NCBI GenBank assembly: GCA_015061055.1
Contig: SUXH01000001.1
Location: 62,001-126,000 of the forward strand
DNA: 64,000 nt
From: Bacteroidales bacterium
Lineage (GTDB): Bacteria > Bacteroidota > Bacteroidia > Bacteroidales > Muribaculaceae
Reading direction: 5' to 3'
The stretch's first letter is position 1, and each line of letters begins with the position of its first letter. This document shows positions 55,282 to 64,000 of this stretch, piece by piece. The notes beneath the pieces are model-generated. The model was not told where the DNA came from, ran no database searches, and worked only from the letters and a program-made list of their open reading frames with translations. A program made the translations under genes and the position numbers.

Positions 55282-57432
55282 TTATTTGATAATTGTTGAG
55301 ATTCTTTTTTTGTCGTTTGAAATGTCGATTAATATTGTGTCTCCATTGTGAGCATCACCTTTTAATATAATTTCGGCAAGACTGTCTTCTATGTGAGTTT
55401 GGATGGCTCGTTTAAGAGGTCTTGCTCCATATTGTTTGTCGTAACCTTTTTCTGCTATAAAATTCTTTGCTTCAGAGGTTATTTCAAGTTTAAAACCTAA
55501 TTCATGCACACGTTTGTAGAATGCTTGTAATTCAACATCAATGATTTTAAATATTGCATCTTTGCTGAGAGAATCGAACATAATGATATCATCAATGCGA
55601 TTAAGAAATTCGGGTGAGAATCGTTGATTTAATGCTTTGGTGATAACACTATGAGAACGCTCTTTAGTGATAATATCGGTGTTAAAACCAACTCCTCCTC
55701 CAAAGTCCTTTAACTCACGAGAACCTGTGTTGGAAGTCATAATAATGATAGTGTTCTTAAAGTCAACTTTACGACCGAAACTATCGGTTAAATGACCTTC
55801 GTCCATAACTTGAAGCAACATATTGAAAACATCTGTGTGAGCTTTCTCAAGTTCATCGAGAAGGACCACAGAGTAAGGGTGACGACGCACTTTTTCGGTT
55901 AGTTGTCCACCTTCTTCATATCCTACATATCCCGGAGGAGCTCCTACGAGTCGTGAAGCCGAGAATTTTTCCATATATTCACTCATATCAATACGAATAA
56001 GAGCATCTTCACTACCGAAAAGGAACTGTGCTAGTTTTTTTGCGAGATATGTTTTGCCAACTCCTGTTGGGCCTAAAAACATAAAACTTCCAATAGGACG
56101 ATTAGGATCTTTAAGTCCTACGCGATTACGACGAATGCATTTGGCTATTTTTTCAATAGCTTCATCTTGTCCTATGATGGAATCTTTTAGTTCATCAGCC
56201 ATTTTTAAAAGACGTTCGCTTTCTCCTTGTGCAATGCGTTGAACAGGAACTCCTGTCATAAGTGCTACTACTTCTGCTATTTTATTGGCGTCGACAATTT
56301 CTCGTTTTTTAGCCAATTCTTTTTCCCACTCAAATCGGACCTTGTTTAGTTTGTGAGAGAGCTGTTCTTGCATATCGCGATAGTTTGCGGCAATTTCAAA
56401 GTTTTGAGATTGAGCTGCTTTAATTTTATTGCGTTGTACTTCAGTGATCTCTTTTTCAAGATCTATAATTTCTTTTGGAACTGCAATATTAGCAATACGA
56501 ACACTTGCTCCTGCTTCATCGAGTGCGTCGATAGCTTTATCTGGGAAATTACGATCGCTAATATATTGTTCGGTTAGTTTTATGCAACTTCTTATTGCTT
56601 CAGGTGTGTATGTTACACTATGGTGTTCTTCGTATTTGTCTTTAATACGGTTTAGAATTTCTAAAGTTTCTTCTGCTGTTGTTGGTTCCACTAAAACTTT
56701 TTGGAAACGTCGTTCGAGGGCTCCGTCTTTTTCAATGTTTTTTCGATATTCATCAAGTGTTGTTGCACCGATACATTGGATTTCTCCTCGTGCAAGCGCT
56801 GGTTTTAGTAAATTGGCTGCATCCATAGAACCTGTTGCATTGCCAGCTCCAACGATATTGTGAATCTCGTCAATAAATAATATGACATCAGGGTTTGATG
56901 ATAGTTCATCAATAACAGCTTTGATTCGTTCTTCAAATTGGCCTCGATATTTAGTGCCTGCAACGAGTGAAGCCATATCTAATGAAACAATACGTTTGTC
57001 GAATAGTGTGCGTGATACTTTTCGTTTTGAAATAGCAAGAGCAAGCCCTTCGACGATAGCAGATTTTCCAACACCAGGCTCGCCGATTAGTATAGGATTA
57101 TTCTTTTTTCTTCGGCACAGAATTTGAGTAAGGCGTTCAATTTCTTTTTCTCTGCCAATAACAGGGTCGAGTTTTCCATTATCGGCTTCTCTTGTCATAT
57201 CTTTGCCAAATTTGTCGAGTATCGGAGTTCCGTTACTATTCTTTGTGGTGGTTTTGTTTGTTGTGCCACTACTTGATTGTACTTGCTCATCGGGATGATT
57301 GCTTTTACCTTGTGGGGTATCATTGGCAAAATCTTCTTCATCATCATCGTTGGCGAAGTCGGCGCCCATTCGAGGACTTGTTTTATATAAGTCTATGTGA
57401 TTGAGATGTTTAAGTCTGTCGCTTAATTCCAT
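55282..57432 (-). CDS. clpC: ClpC-type AAA+ unfoldase lacking the N-terminal Clp_N domain
   Basis: 716 residues; ClpC of Bacteroidales is normally about 840-860. The missing part is the Clp_N double repeat that binds adaptors and substrates: the protein opens with a ~90-residue acidic linker and goes straight into D1. D1: Walker [10 protein letters not shown], Walker [12 protein letters not shown] short ClpC-type middle domain ([20 protein letters not shown]) follows. D2: Walker A GPTGVGKT, then the ClpP-binding tripeptide VGF in [10 protein letters not shown]. In-frame stop TAA is 12 nt upstream of the ATG, so no longer start exists. It probably still works with ClpP, but adaptor use must differ. 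Confidence 0.9.
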   Translation of the reverse strand: MELSDRLKHLNHIDLYKTSPRMGADFANDDDEEDFANDTPQGKSNHPDEQVQSSSGTTNKTTTKNSNGTPILDKFGKDMTREADNGKLDPVIGREKEIERLTQILCRRKKNNPILIGEPGVGKSAIVEGLALAISKRKVSRTLFDKRIVSLDMASLVAGTKYRGQFEERIKAVIDELSSNPDVILFIDEIHNIVGAGNATGSMDAANLLKPALARGEIQCIGATTLDEYRKNIEKDGALERRFQKVLVEPTTAEETLEILNRIKDKYEEHHSVTYTPEAIRSCIKLTEQYISDRNFPDKAIDALDEAGASVRIANIAVPKEIIDLEKEITEVQRNKIKAAQSQNFEIAANYRDMQEQLSHKLNKVRFEWEKELAKKREIVDANKIAEVVALMTGVPVQRIAQGESERLLKMADELKDSIIGQDEAIEKIAKCIRRNRVGLKDPNRPIGSFMFLGPTGVGKTYLAKKLAQFLFGSEDALIRIDMSEYMEKFSASRLVGAPPGYVGYEEGGQLTEKVRRHPYSVVLLDELEKAHTDVFNMLLQVMDEGHLTDSFGRKVDFKNTIIIMTSNTGSRELKDFGGGVGFNTDIITKERSHSVITKALNQRFSPEFLNRIDDIIMFDSLSKDAIFKIIDVELQAFYKRVHELGFKLEITSEAKNFIAEKGYDKQYGARPLKRAIQTHIEDSLAEIILKGDAHNGDTILIDISNDKKRISTIIK

Positions 57433-57482
57433 ATATCGTTTTAATTATTTACTTGTTTGGTATTAATTGTAACGCAAAATCA

Positions 57483-57490
57483 CAAATGTA
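57483..57490 (-). promoter_or_regulatory. -7 element for clpC
   Basis: Minus strand TACATTTG about 50 bp before the clpC ATG; no clear -33 box. Supports a genuine 5' end for the short ClpC. Confidence 0.45.
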
Positions 57491-57589
57491 AGTTTTAATT
57501 TATGATTTGTTAATTACGAATATTTATTAATACAACAATTATTATGCCAAACTCGTGTCTTTTATTAAATAATAGTTGGGGTAATTGGA

Positions 57590-57619
57590 TTGTAATATTA
57601 CTTTTTTTTTGTATCTTTG
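57590..57619 (+). promoter_or_regulatory. gyrA promoter
   Basis: TTG (57590-57592), 19-bp spacer, TATCTTTG (57612-57619); leader of about 65 nt. Confidence 0.6.
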
Positions 57620-57690
57620 TATGTTCAAATTTATTGAATTTAAGCGCTGGATAGGTGTTGAAAGTATAATAGAATATAATAGTAAAAAAA

Positions 57691-60222
57691 ATGTCGGAAG
57701 ATCGAATAAGAAAGATCAGTATTGAAAATGAAATGAAGTCGGCATACATTGACTATTCAATGTCGGTGATTGTGTCGCGTGCGCTTCCTGATGTCAGAGA
57801 CGGATTTAAGCCTGTACATCGAAGAGTCTTGTTTGGGATGGAGAAGTTGGGCAATGTGTCTACAGCTCCAACAAAGAAATCTGCTCGTATTGTTGGAGAG
57901 GTTCTCGGTAAGTATCATCCACATGGGGACTCATCAGTGTATTTTGCCATGGTGCGTATGGCACAAGATTGGGCTTTGCGTTATCCGTTGGTAGAAGGAC
58001 AGGGAAATTTTGGCTCAATTGATGGTGATAGCCCTGCTGCAATGCGTTATACTGAAGCTCGTTTGGCAAAGATGGGTGAAGAAATGATGCGTGATATTGA
58101 TGAAGATACAGTAGACTTTACTTATAATTTCGATAATACGTTACAAGAGCCAACAGTGTTGCCAACCAGATTCCCTAATTTGTTGGTAAATGGAACCTCT
58201 GGGATTGCTGTGGGTATGGCAACAAATATGCCTCCACATAACCTTACAGAGTCAATCAATGGTTGTCTTGCATTACTTAATAACCCTGAAATTGATATAG
58301 AAGGGTTGATGCAGTACATTAAAGCTCCTGATTTCCCAACAGGAGGTATTATATATGGCTATTCGGGAGTGAAAGATGCTTTCTTAACCGGAAGAGGCCG
58401 AATTGTGGTTAGAGCAAAGGCTGAGATTGTAACAGAAGATGATAGAGAGAAAATAATTGTATCAGAAATACCATATAATGTAAATAAACGAGTATTAATT
58501 GAAGATATAGCTCGATTAGTAGAAGAAAAACGATTGGATGGTATTTCAAATATTAATGACGAAAGTGACCGTAAGGGTATGCGTATCGTTATTGATATAA
58601 AGAAAGATGCTAATGCAAATGTCGTTTTAAACAAATTGTTTAAGATGACTCAATTACAGTCCTCGTTTAGTGTTAATAATGTGGCGTTGGTAAAAGGTCG
58701 TCCACAGACACTAAATCTTAAGGAAATTCTTCAATACTTCCTTGAGCATCGTCATGATGTTGTTATTCGTCGTACAAAGTTTGAGCTTAAAAAGGCACAA
58801 GAAAGAGCCCATATAGTGGAAGGCTTGATTATAGCTTCGGATAATATTGACGAAGTAATTCAAATTATAAAGTCAAGTAAGACTACAGATGAAGCTCGCG
58901 AGAGATTAAAAGAAAGATTTAATCTGGACGATGTACAGACTCGTGCAATTGTAGAAATGCGCTTACGCAATCTAACAAATCTTGAACAAGATAAATTGCG
59001 TGATGAATATGCAGAGTTGATGAAGTTGATACAGCATTTGAATGACATTTTGACAGATGACACTGTGTGTCGAAAGGTTATCGAAGATGAATTAATTGAA
59101 GTCAGAGATAAATTTGGTGATGAAAGAAAAACCAAAATCGAATATACTGCTGGCGAGTTTAATGCAGAAGACTTCTATGCCGACGATGAAATGATAATCA
59201 CAATATCTCATCTTGGTTATATTAAGAGAACTGCATTGAGCGAATTTAGAGCGCAAAACAGAGGTGGAGTAGGTGCGAAGGGTAGTGATACACGTGATGA
59301 AGATTTTATTGAGTATATCTATCCAGCATCAATGCACAACTATATGCTGTTCTTTACACAAAAGGGCCGTTGCTATTGGCTAAAAGTATATGAAATCCCT
59401 GAAGGAAGTAAAAACTCAAAGGGTAGGGCAATTCAGAATATGTTAAATATCGACTCTGATGATAAGGTTAATGCTTTCATTAGGTGTAAGAAATTGACCG
59501 ACCCTGAATACAATAGTACGCATAACTTGATTTTCTGTACCAAGAATGGTATTATAAAGAAAACTAAGCTTGAAGCATATTCACGCCCACGTGTAAATGG
59601 AGTTAATGCTATTATTATACGTGAAGATGACCAAGTTGTTGAAGTGAGACTAACTGATGGTGATAGTGAAGTGATTATGGCGAACAAATATGGAAATGCA
59701 ATTCGTTTTCATGAAAGTAAGGTACGTGAAATGGGACGTATGTCAACCGGTGTAAAGGGTATGACATTGAACTCTGAAGATGATGAAGTTGTAGGTATGA
59801 TTTGTATGCCGAAGGGAACAGAGAATACTGTGATGGTAGTGTCGGAACAAGGGTACGGAAAAAGATCTGAACTTGACGATTATCGCATAACAAATCGCGG
59901 AGGTAAGGGTGTAAAGACTATTAATGTTACAGATAAGACAGGACATTTAGTAGCTATAAAGAGTGTGAATGATAAGAATGACTTGGTGATTATTAACAAA
60001 TCAGGAATTACTTTGCGCTTGAATGTTGCCGATGTAAGAGTAATGGGTAGAGCAACGCAAGGAGTCAGATTAATTAATCTTGAGAAACGTGGCGATGAGA
60101 TTGCTTCTGTTTGTAAAGTAGATACATCTGAAATAGAAGAAACTGAAGCATTGGAGATCACACAATTAAACGATTCAACTGAAATTGAGTCTAATGAGAT
60201 AAACGTAACAGAAAACAATTAA
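57691..60222 (+). CDS. gyrA: DNA gyrase subunit A
   Basis: 843 residues. Breakage-reunion domain begins [25 protein letters not shown]; the catalytic Tyr lies in [10 protein letters not shown]. The quinolone-determining region reads [15 protein letters not shown], with the usual Ser (E. coli 83) present, so no classical resistance change there. The C-terminal pinwheel has GyrA-type blades ([14 protein letters not shown] region is the GyrA box, replacing QRRGGKG). Acidic tail. TPR-protein gene follows 25 bp later, a pairing common in Bacteroidales. Confidence 0.97.
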   Translation: MSEDRIRKISIENEMKSAYIDYSMSVIVSRALPDVRDGFKPVHRRVLFGMEKLGNVSTAPTKKSARIVGEVLGKYHPHGDSSVYFAMVRMAQDWALRYPLVEGQGNFGSIDGDSPAAMRYTEARLAKMGEEMMRDIDEDTVDFTYNFDNTLQEPTVLPTRFPNLLVNGTSGIAVGMATNMPPHNLTESINGCLALLNNPEIDIEGLMQYIKAPDFPTGGIIYGYSGVKDAFLTGRGRIVVRAKAEIVTEDDREKIIVSEIPYNVNKRVLIEDIARLVEEKRLDGISNINDESDRKGMRIVIDIKKDANANVVLNKLFKMTQLQSSFSVNNVALVKGRPQTLNLKEILQYFLEHRHDVVIRRTKFELKKAQERAHIVEGLIIASDNIDEVIQIIKSSKTTDEARERLKERFNLDDVQTRAIVEMRLRNLTNLEQDKLRDEYAELMKLIQHLNDILTDDTVCRKVIEDELIEVRDKFGDERKTKIEYTAGEFNAEDFYADDEMIITISHLGYIKRTALSEFRAQNRGGVGAKGSDTRDEDFIEYIYPASMHNYMLFFTQKGRCYWLKVYEIPEGSKNSKGRAIQNMLNIDSDDKVNAFIRCKKLTDPEYNSTHNLIFCTKNGIIKKTKLEAYSRPRVNGVNAIIIREDDQVVEVRLTDGDSEVIMANKYGNAIRFHESKVREMGRMSTGVKGMTLNSEDDEVVGMICMPKGTENTVMVVSEQGYGKRSELDDYRITNRGGKGVKTINVTDKTGHLVAIKSVNDKNDLVIINKSGITLRLNVADVRVMGRATQGVRLINLEKRGDEIASVCKVDTSEIEETEALEITQLNDSTEIESNEINVTENN

Positions 60223-60247
60223 TAATTATTTTAAAATTATTTTCGAT

Positions 60248-61480
60248 ATGAAGAAATTATTTTTAATGTTAGCATGCTCTTCAATGTGCTTAATGAGTCT
60301 TAATGCACAAGAGAAACTTGTTAAAGAAGTAGAAAAAGAGATTGGTTCTGTAAAGTGTGAAACTTTACGTGAAAAATTGCAACCAGCATTTACTGATGCA
60401 ACATCAAAAGACGATGCTTATACTTGGTTTGTGGCAGCTAAGGTTGAGTTGAATACCTTCGATGAATTATTCAAACAAAAAATGGTTGGTAAAGCAGTTG
60501 ATGCGTCTCTTCTTGGTACCTATCTTTTGAATGGTGTAGATTATTTGAAGAAAGTGTTTCCTTTGGATACAGTTCCTGAAGTAGATAAGAAGACTGGTCT
60601 TCCAAAAGTGGATAAGAAAACAGGTGCTGTTAAGGTGAAAACTCGTTTTTCGGGTAAGGCTGTTGATATGTTGGTTGAAAATTATAATCCATTGAATATG
60701 CTTATGAGTGAAATTCATAATAATAAAGATTATAAGAATGCAATCAAAGCATATGAATTGTTTGTAACACTACCATACGAACCATATATGTTAGGTAGAA
60801 TGCTTGTTCCGGCAGATACAGTTGTTGGTGAAATCAGATTCTATCAGGGTATTGCAATGTGGCAGTCAGGTAATCCTGCCGATGCTATAGGTGCATTTGA
60901 ATTGGCTCGCAAACTTGGTTATACAAAGAAGGAAGCTTTTGATTATGCTTTGAGTTGCGCTGTTGAAGCAAAGAATGAACCAGCTATCGTTGCTATTGCA
61001 GAAGAAGCAATGCCATTATATGGCAAACAAGATGGTCAATATGTTCGCATTCTTATCAATGCTTATTTGAATGATCAAAACTATGCAGAAGCAAATAAGA
61101 TTCTTGATGAAGCTATTAAAAATGATCCTAATAGTGCTGAATTAGTTAATCTGAAGGGATGTTTGGTTGAAAATCAATCTTCAATCGAAGACGCATTGCC
61201 TCATTTTAAGAAAGCTGTGGAATTGGACCCAACATTCTCAAAGGCTCAATTTGACTTAGGTCGTTATTACTATAACAAGGCAGTGAAAGTTCGTGATGAA
61301 AGAACTGATTTGGCTGGAGAAGAATTGGCTAAGTTGACAGATCCATTATATGAACAAGCTCTTCCTTATCTTGAAAAGGCATATGAATTAGATAAAGATA
61401 ATTTTGATGCAAAGAATGCTTTGCGCTCAATCTATTATCAACTTGGTAATGAAGAAAAGCTAAATGCAATTGAACAATAA
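60248..61480 (+). CDS. Secreted tetratricopeptide-repeat protein
   Basis: 410 residues. Signal peptide 1-20 (LMSLNAQE). Helical throughout, with TPR units clear in the C-terminal 250 residues (AIGAFELARKLGYTKKEAFDYALSCAV, AEANKILDEAIKNDPNSAELVNLKG, ALPHFKKAVELDPTFSKAQFDLGRYYYNKA). Periplasmic scaffold of unknown partner. Co-transcribed with gyrA by position; ends at a terminator. Confidence 0.88.
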   Translation: MKKLFLMLACSSMCLMSLNAQEKLVKEVEKEIGSVKCETLREKLQPAFTDATSKDDAYTWFVAAKVELNTFDELFKQKMVGKAVDASLLGTYLLNGVDYLKKVFPLDTVPEVDKKTGLPKVDKKTGAVKVKTRFSGKAVDMLVENYNPLNMLMSEIHNNKDYKNAIKAYELFVTLPYEPYMLGRMLVPADTVVGEIRFYQGIAMWQSGNPADAIGAFELARKLGYTKKEAFDYALSCAVEAKNEPAIVAIAEEAMPLYGKQDGQYVRILINAYLNDQNYAEANKILDEAIKNDPNSAELVNLKGCLVENQSSIEDALPHFKKAVELDPTFSKAQFDLGRYYYNKAVKVRDERTDLAGEELAKLTDPLYEQALPYLEKAYELDKDNFDAKNALRSIYYQLGNEEKLNAIEQ

Positions 61481-61496
61481 TTATCAATTATGATAC

Positions 61497-61530
61497 AAAA
61501 AAATCCGAGGAAATTTCCTCGGATTTTTTT
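61497..61530. terminator. Bidirectional terminator between the TPR and DUF3332 genes
   Basis: Near-perfect palindrome AAATCCGAGGAAA / TTTCCTCGGATTT flanked by A and T tracts. Confidence 0.92.
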
Positions 61531-61543
61531 GTACTTTATTTGT

Positions 61544-62092
61544 TTATTTTTGAGCAAACAAGATGTTGTTATTGATGATTTCTTGATAAGCAAGAATACC
61601 TTCGTTAGTAAGTTCGATAGTTTTATACTCATTGTTAGGTGTAATCATTTTAACATGGTTGTCATCAACAAATTGCATCAACGGATATACAGTTTCGTTC
61701 GCTTCAAGTGACCAAGAGTTTTCTACTTCATTGAAATTGAATTTGATAATGCTGTTATCGGCAAGATTAGTGATGGTATAACCATATTGATTACGTTCAA
61801 TTTTGTATTTAGCATCTTTACCGTCAATTATTTGTGTACTAGCCTCGATTGGATTTGCTCCCGACCAAAATTCGATACTATTGATTACTATAGCATCGGC
61901 TAAAGTTGTGATTTCATACACAGGGATAATCCAGAATGCCGTAAAGATAAGTGCATTTACAAATTTAGTACTTGCTTGCTTGTTCCAGTCCAATACTTTG
62001 TTAGTAAGTGCAAAACTTCCTATACAAGAAGAGAATGTCATAGAAGATGCTATTGCAATTACTACTGCTACAGATAAATAAGTCTTTTTCAT
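61544..62092 (-). CDS. DUF3332 family lipoprotein
   Basis: 182 residues. Lipobox TFSSC (then IGSFALTNKVLDWNKQAS), a membrane-like segment VNALIFTAFWIIPVYEITTLADAIVINSIEFW, and a small C-terminal beta domain. This matches DUF3332, a Bacteroidetes/proteobacterial family of unknown function. It starts 20 bp after the MltF-like gene on the minus strand. Confidence 0.85.
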   Translation of the reverse strand: MKKTYLSVAVVIAIASSMTFSSCIGSFALTNKVLDWNKQASTKFVNALIFTAFWIIPVYEITTLADAIVINSIEFWSGANPIEASTQIIDGKDAKYKIERNQYGYTITNLADNSIIKFNFNEVENSWSLEANETVYPLMQFVDDNHVKMITPNNEYKTIELTNEGILAYQEIINNNILFAQK

Positions 62093-62112
62093 AATTTAAT
62101 GTGTTAAATAGT

Positions 62113-63492
62113 TTATTTTATATTTGAAGAGAAGTAGTTAAAACAGTTCTCAACCTTTTTAACATATGTAATAGTTTGGCTCCCTCTGAAGTATCCATTT
62201 CGGCATACAACATCGTTAAAATATTCCGGATTAGATTTCCATTGAAGTGTAACGCTTACGTTGTTTTCCCATTTTTGAGGGTTCTTACCATATTTTTCGG
62301 CTAAAGCGATAGCATCAAGAATATGCCCTGCGCCAGAGTTGTATGCGGCAATTATAAACTTAATTCGTTCAGCAGGGTCGGTTACTCTTTTAGAGAAGAT
62401 TTCATCAAGATCTTTGATGTTTGCCACAGCTGCTTTAACGTTGAGTTCGGGATTTTCAATATGCTCAAGTTCTAATCCATAGGCTCGAGCTGTACTTGGC
62501 ATCAACTGCATAAGTCCTCTTGCACCGGCCCATGACACAGCAGTTGTATCAAAATGTGATTCACTCCACGCTTGAGCTGCCAACAGTTTCCAATCCCAAT
62601 TAATTTCTTTAGCATATTTTTTGAAAATATTATCGTAAGGCGAGATGATTCCGTTAATGAATTTGAATTTTGGTAACTCGGTCTCAATATCGGAATTTTT
62701 ACTTAGCTCAAAATATCGTTTTAATAGTCGTTTGTTGTCGGTTAGGGTTTTTGATGTTTTCGCCCAAGAGTTAATACTATCGGCTAATTGTGTATTAGAT
62801 TTATTTACTGCCCACGATGCTCTCTGTTCAAAACTGATAGGCAAACTGATATCAATGTTTTTATAGTAGGTTTGATTAAGTTTTGCAATGTCGCTGTCGA
62901 CTATAGTAAGTGGTATCTGTTTGTTTGCTACCATTTTAATCAAATCTTCTGTTATAATGGAATCTTGTGTGATACTATGAATATTGATACCTCCACCTAC
63001 TTCATTATCAAGGTTTTTAAGACGTATTTCATATTTAGAATTCTGTTCAACATATATATCTTTACCAATGAGCTGTGTTACATCGGTTATCATTGAATTT
63101 GATTTTGGTTGAACAAGAACTTGTGTGGTTATTGTTTCTGTACCGCAATTAATAAGTTTATTTTTATATTCATTAATTATAGGCACCTCATAAGCTATAA
63201 TATCAATTTTACCGGAATCTAGCATTTCTATCATTTCGGTCATATTTCGAGCAATATGGAATTGATAATTAAGCTTTTTGTCGACAATAAAGTTGTGGAT
63301 ACGCTCATATTCATATCCTAAGGTGTCTCCTCTAAAAATGAAAAATGATGTGGGGCTATATAGTGTGCCAATCTTTAATGTATCCGGCAAATTATATATT
63401 AGCTCATTCCTACTTCTATTTTCACAAGAATTGTTTATTATAAGTAGGAATGAACTAAGTATGATAAGACATATTTTGCGCAGATAAGTCAT
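62113..63492 (-). CDS. MltF-like membrane-bound lytic transglycosylase with substrate-binding domain
   Basis: 459 residues. Lipobox-like end of signal (LIINNSC). Residues about 35-265 are a type-3 periplasmic solute-binding domain (TLKIGTLYSPTSFFIFRGDTLGYEYE). Residues about 290-459 are an SLT domain with catalytic Glu in AQAWSESHFD and SWAGARGLMQLMPSTARAYG, then AAYNSGAGHILDA. Cleaves glycan strands giving 1,6-anhydroMurNAc; the binding domain is regulatory in MltF. The ATG lies 2 bp after the purM stop, so it is in one operon with purM and DUF3332. Confidence 0.93.
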   Translation of the reverse strand: MTYLRKICLIILSSFLLIINNSCENRSRNELIYNLPDTLKIGTLYSPTSFFIFRGDTLGYEYERIHNFIVDKKLNYQFHIARNMTEMIEMLDSGKIDIIAYEVPIINEYKNKLINCGTETITTQVLVQPKSNSMITDVTQLIGKDIYVEQNSKYEIRLKNLDNEVGGGINIHSITQDSIITEDLIKMVANKQIPLTIVDSDIAKLNQTYYKNIDISLPISFEQRASWAVNKSNTQLADSINSWAKTSKTLTDNKRLLKRYFELSKNSDIETELPKFKFINGIISPYDNIFKKYAKEINWDWKLLAAQAWSESHFDTTAVSWAGARGLMQLMPSTARAYGLELEHIENPELNVKAAVANIKDLDEIFSKRVTDPAERIKFIIAAYNSGAGHILDAIALAEKYGKNPQKWENNVSVTLQWKSNPEYFNDVVCRNGYFRGSQTITYVKKVENCFNYFSSNIK

Positions 63493-63494
63493 AT

Positions 63495-64000
63495 TTAATA
63501 TTCGAAAATGCCGTATTCTGATTTTATCGTTAGTTTGTTTTCTGTTGCATCTTCTACTCGACCTACAATTTGTGCATCGATACCAAATGATTGAGCAATT
63601 TGAATTATATTTTCAGCATCTTTAGGAGCTAAATATATTTCCATACGATGCCCCATATTAAATACTTTATACATTTCTTTCCAATCAGTTCCTGATTGTT
63701 CTTGAATAAGTTTGAAAAGGGGAGGAGTAGGAAACAAATTGTCCTTTATGACGTGTTTGTTCTCGATGAAATGTAGAATTTTAGTTTGAGCTCCACCGGA
63801 ACAGTGTACCATTCCATGAATTTTAGGTCTCATTTCATCAAGGATTCGTTTAATTACAGGTGCATAAGTACGAGTAGGAGAAAGAACGAGTTTACCAGCG
63901 TCAATATCAACTCCCTCTACTTTATCGGTTAATTTTACGTTACCTGAATATACTAATTCTTTTGGTACATTTTTGTCGTAGCTTTCCGGGTACTTTTCAG
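63495..64000 (-). CDS. purM: Phosphoribosylformylglycinamidine cyclo-ligase (AIR synthase), 5'-truncated by the window edge
   Basis: The frame is open to 64000 without a stop; only the C-terminal ~167 residues are in the window. LVLSPTRTYAPVIKRILDEM, IHGMVHCSGGAQTKILHF, VFNMGHRMEIYLAPKDAENI and AQIVGRVEDA match the C-terminal AIR-synthase domain of Bacteroidetes PurM. ATP-dependent ring closure making AIR in purine synthesis. First visible gene of the purM-mltF-DUF3332 run. Confidence 0.88.
   Translation of the reverse strand, partial: EKYPESYDKNVPKELVYSGNVKLTDKVEGVDIDAGKLVLSPTRTYAPVIKRILDEMRPKIHGMVHCSGGAQTKILHFIENKHVIKDNLFPTPPLFKLIQEQSGTDWKEMYKVFNMGHRMEIYLAPKDAENIIQIAQSFGIDAQIVGRVEDATENKLTIKSEYGIFEY

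Overview
The window is a stretch of a low-GC Bacteroidales chromosome, most likely from Muribaculaceae or a close relative. This rests on family content: DUF5686, DUF5606 and PorD/DUF4835 proteins, BspA-type leucine-rich repeat surface proteins, a methylmalonyl-CoA mutase pair and lipoproteins with acidic post-cysteine tails. It also rests on Bacteroidetes-type promoters (TTTG or TTG about 20 bp before TAnnTTTG) ahead of many genes. No tRNA, rRNA, CRISPR array or complete insertion sequence was seen.

Layout. 1-5.9 kb: end of a DUF5686 outer-membrane protein, then a three-gene minus-strand operon (small Sm-like protein, HEPN-like protein, secreted LRR/MBG protein) and a repeat-rich intergenic block. 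5.9-14.6 kb, minus strand: serine synthesis (serC-serA), an AlkD-like protein, dipeptidyl peptidase III, an RlmI-like methyltransferase, RseP and Dxr. 14.7-15.5 kb: a decayed fragment of a mobile-element 'polyvalent' protein. 15.7-30.8 kb, plus strand: OmpA, an ABC-F ATPase, an M13 peptidase, then dnaN-exonuclease-porD-recN-rlmB and nusB-yajC-ybbR-coaE, a DUF5606 gene and an NlpC/P60 lipoprotein. 30.8-33.6 kb, minus strand: ComEC and AroE. 33.7-37.6 kb: amidase, MlaD-type protein and DnaA. 37.6-39.8 kb: a structured RNA gene and three orphan genes. 40-47.5 kb, minus strand: mutB-mutA, pgk, pyrF and prfA. 47.7-49.9 kb: a second LRR lipoprotein and a long non-coding stretch holding a pseudoknotted RNA candidate. 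49.9-64 kb: rubredoxin, nitroreductase, MarC, TrmN6, a His/Trp-rich secreted protein beside a FadL-like barrel, an N-domain-less ClpC, GyrA, a TPR protein, a DUF3332 lipoprotein, an MltF-like transglycosylase and the end of PurM.

Most genes are core functions: replication and repair (DnaA, DnaN, epsilon-like exonuclease, RecN, GyrA), RNA modification (RlmB, RlmI-like, TrmN6), envelope biogenesis (RseP, YajC, MlaD, amidase, MltF, PorD), CoA and isoprenoid synthesis (CoaE, Dxr), and propionate/succinate interconversion (MutAB). The points most worth a second look are two candidate structured RNAs without an identity I can give (37.6-37.9 kb plus strand; 49.3-49.5 kb minus strand, with a loop-loop pseudoknot), a ClpC that lacks its adaptor-binding N-domain although its promoter and gene are intact, the Sm-like/HEPN/LRR operon, and the absence of coaBC from the dnaN-recN cluster. 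All functional assignments are from reading sequence and memory of families; no database search was run.
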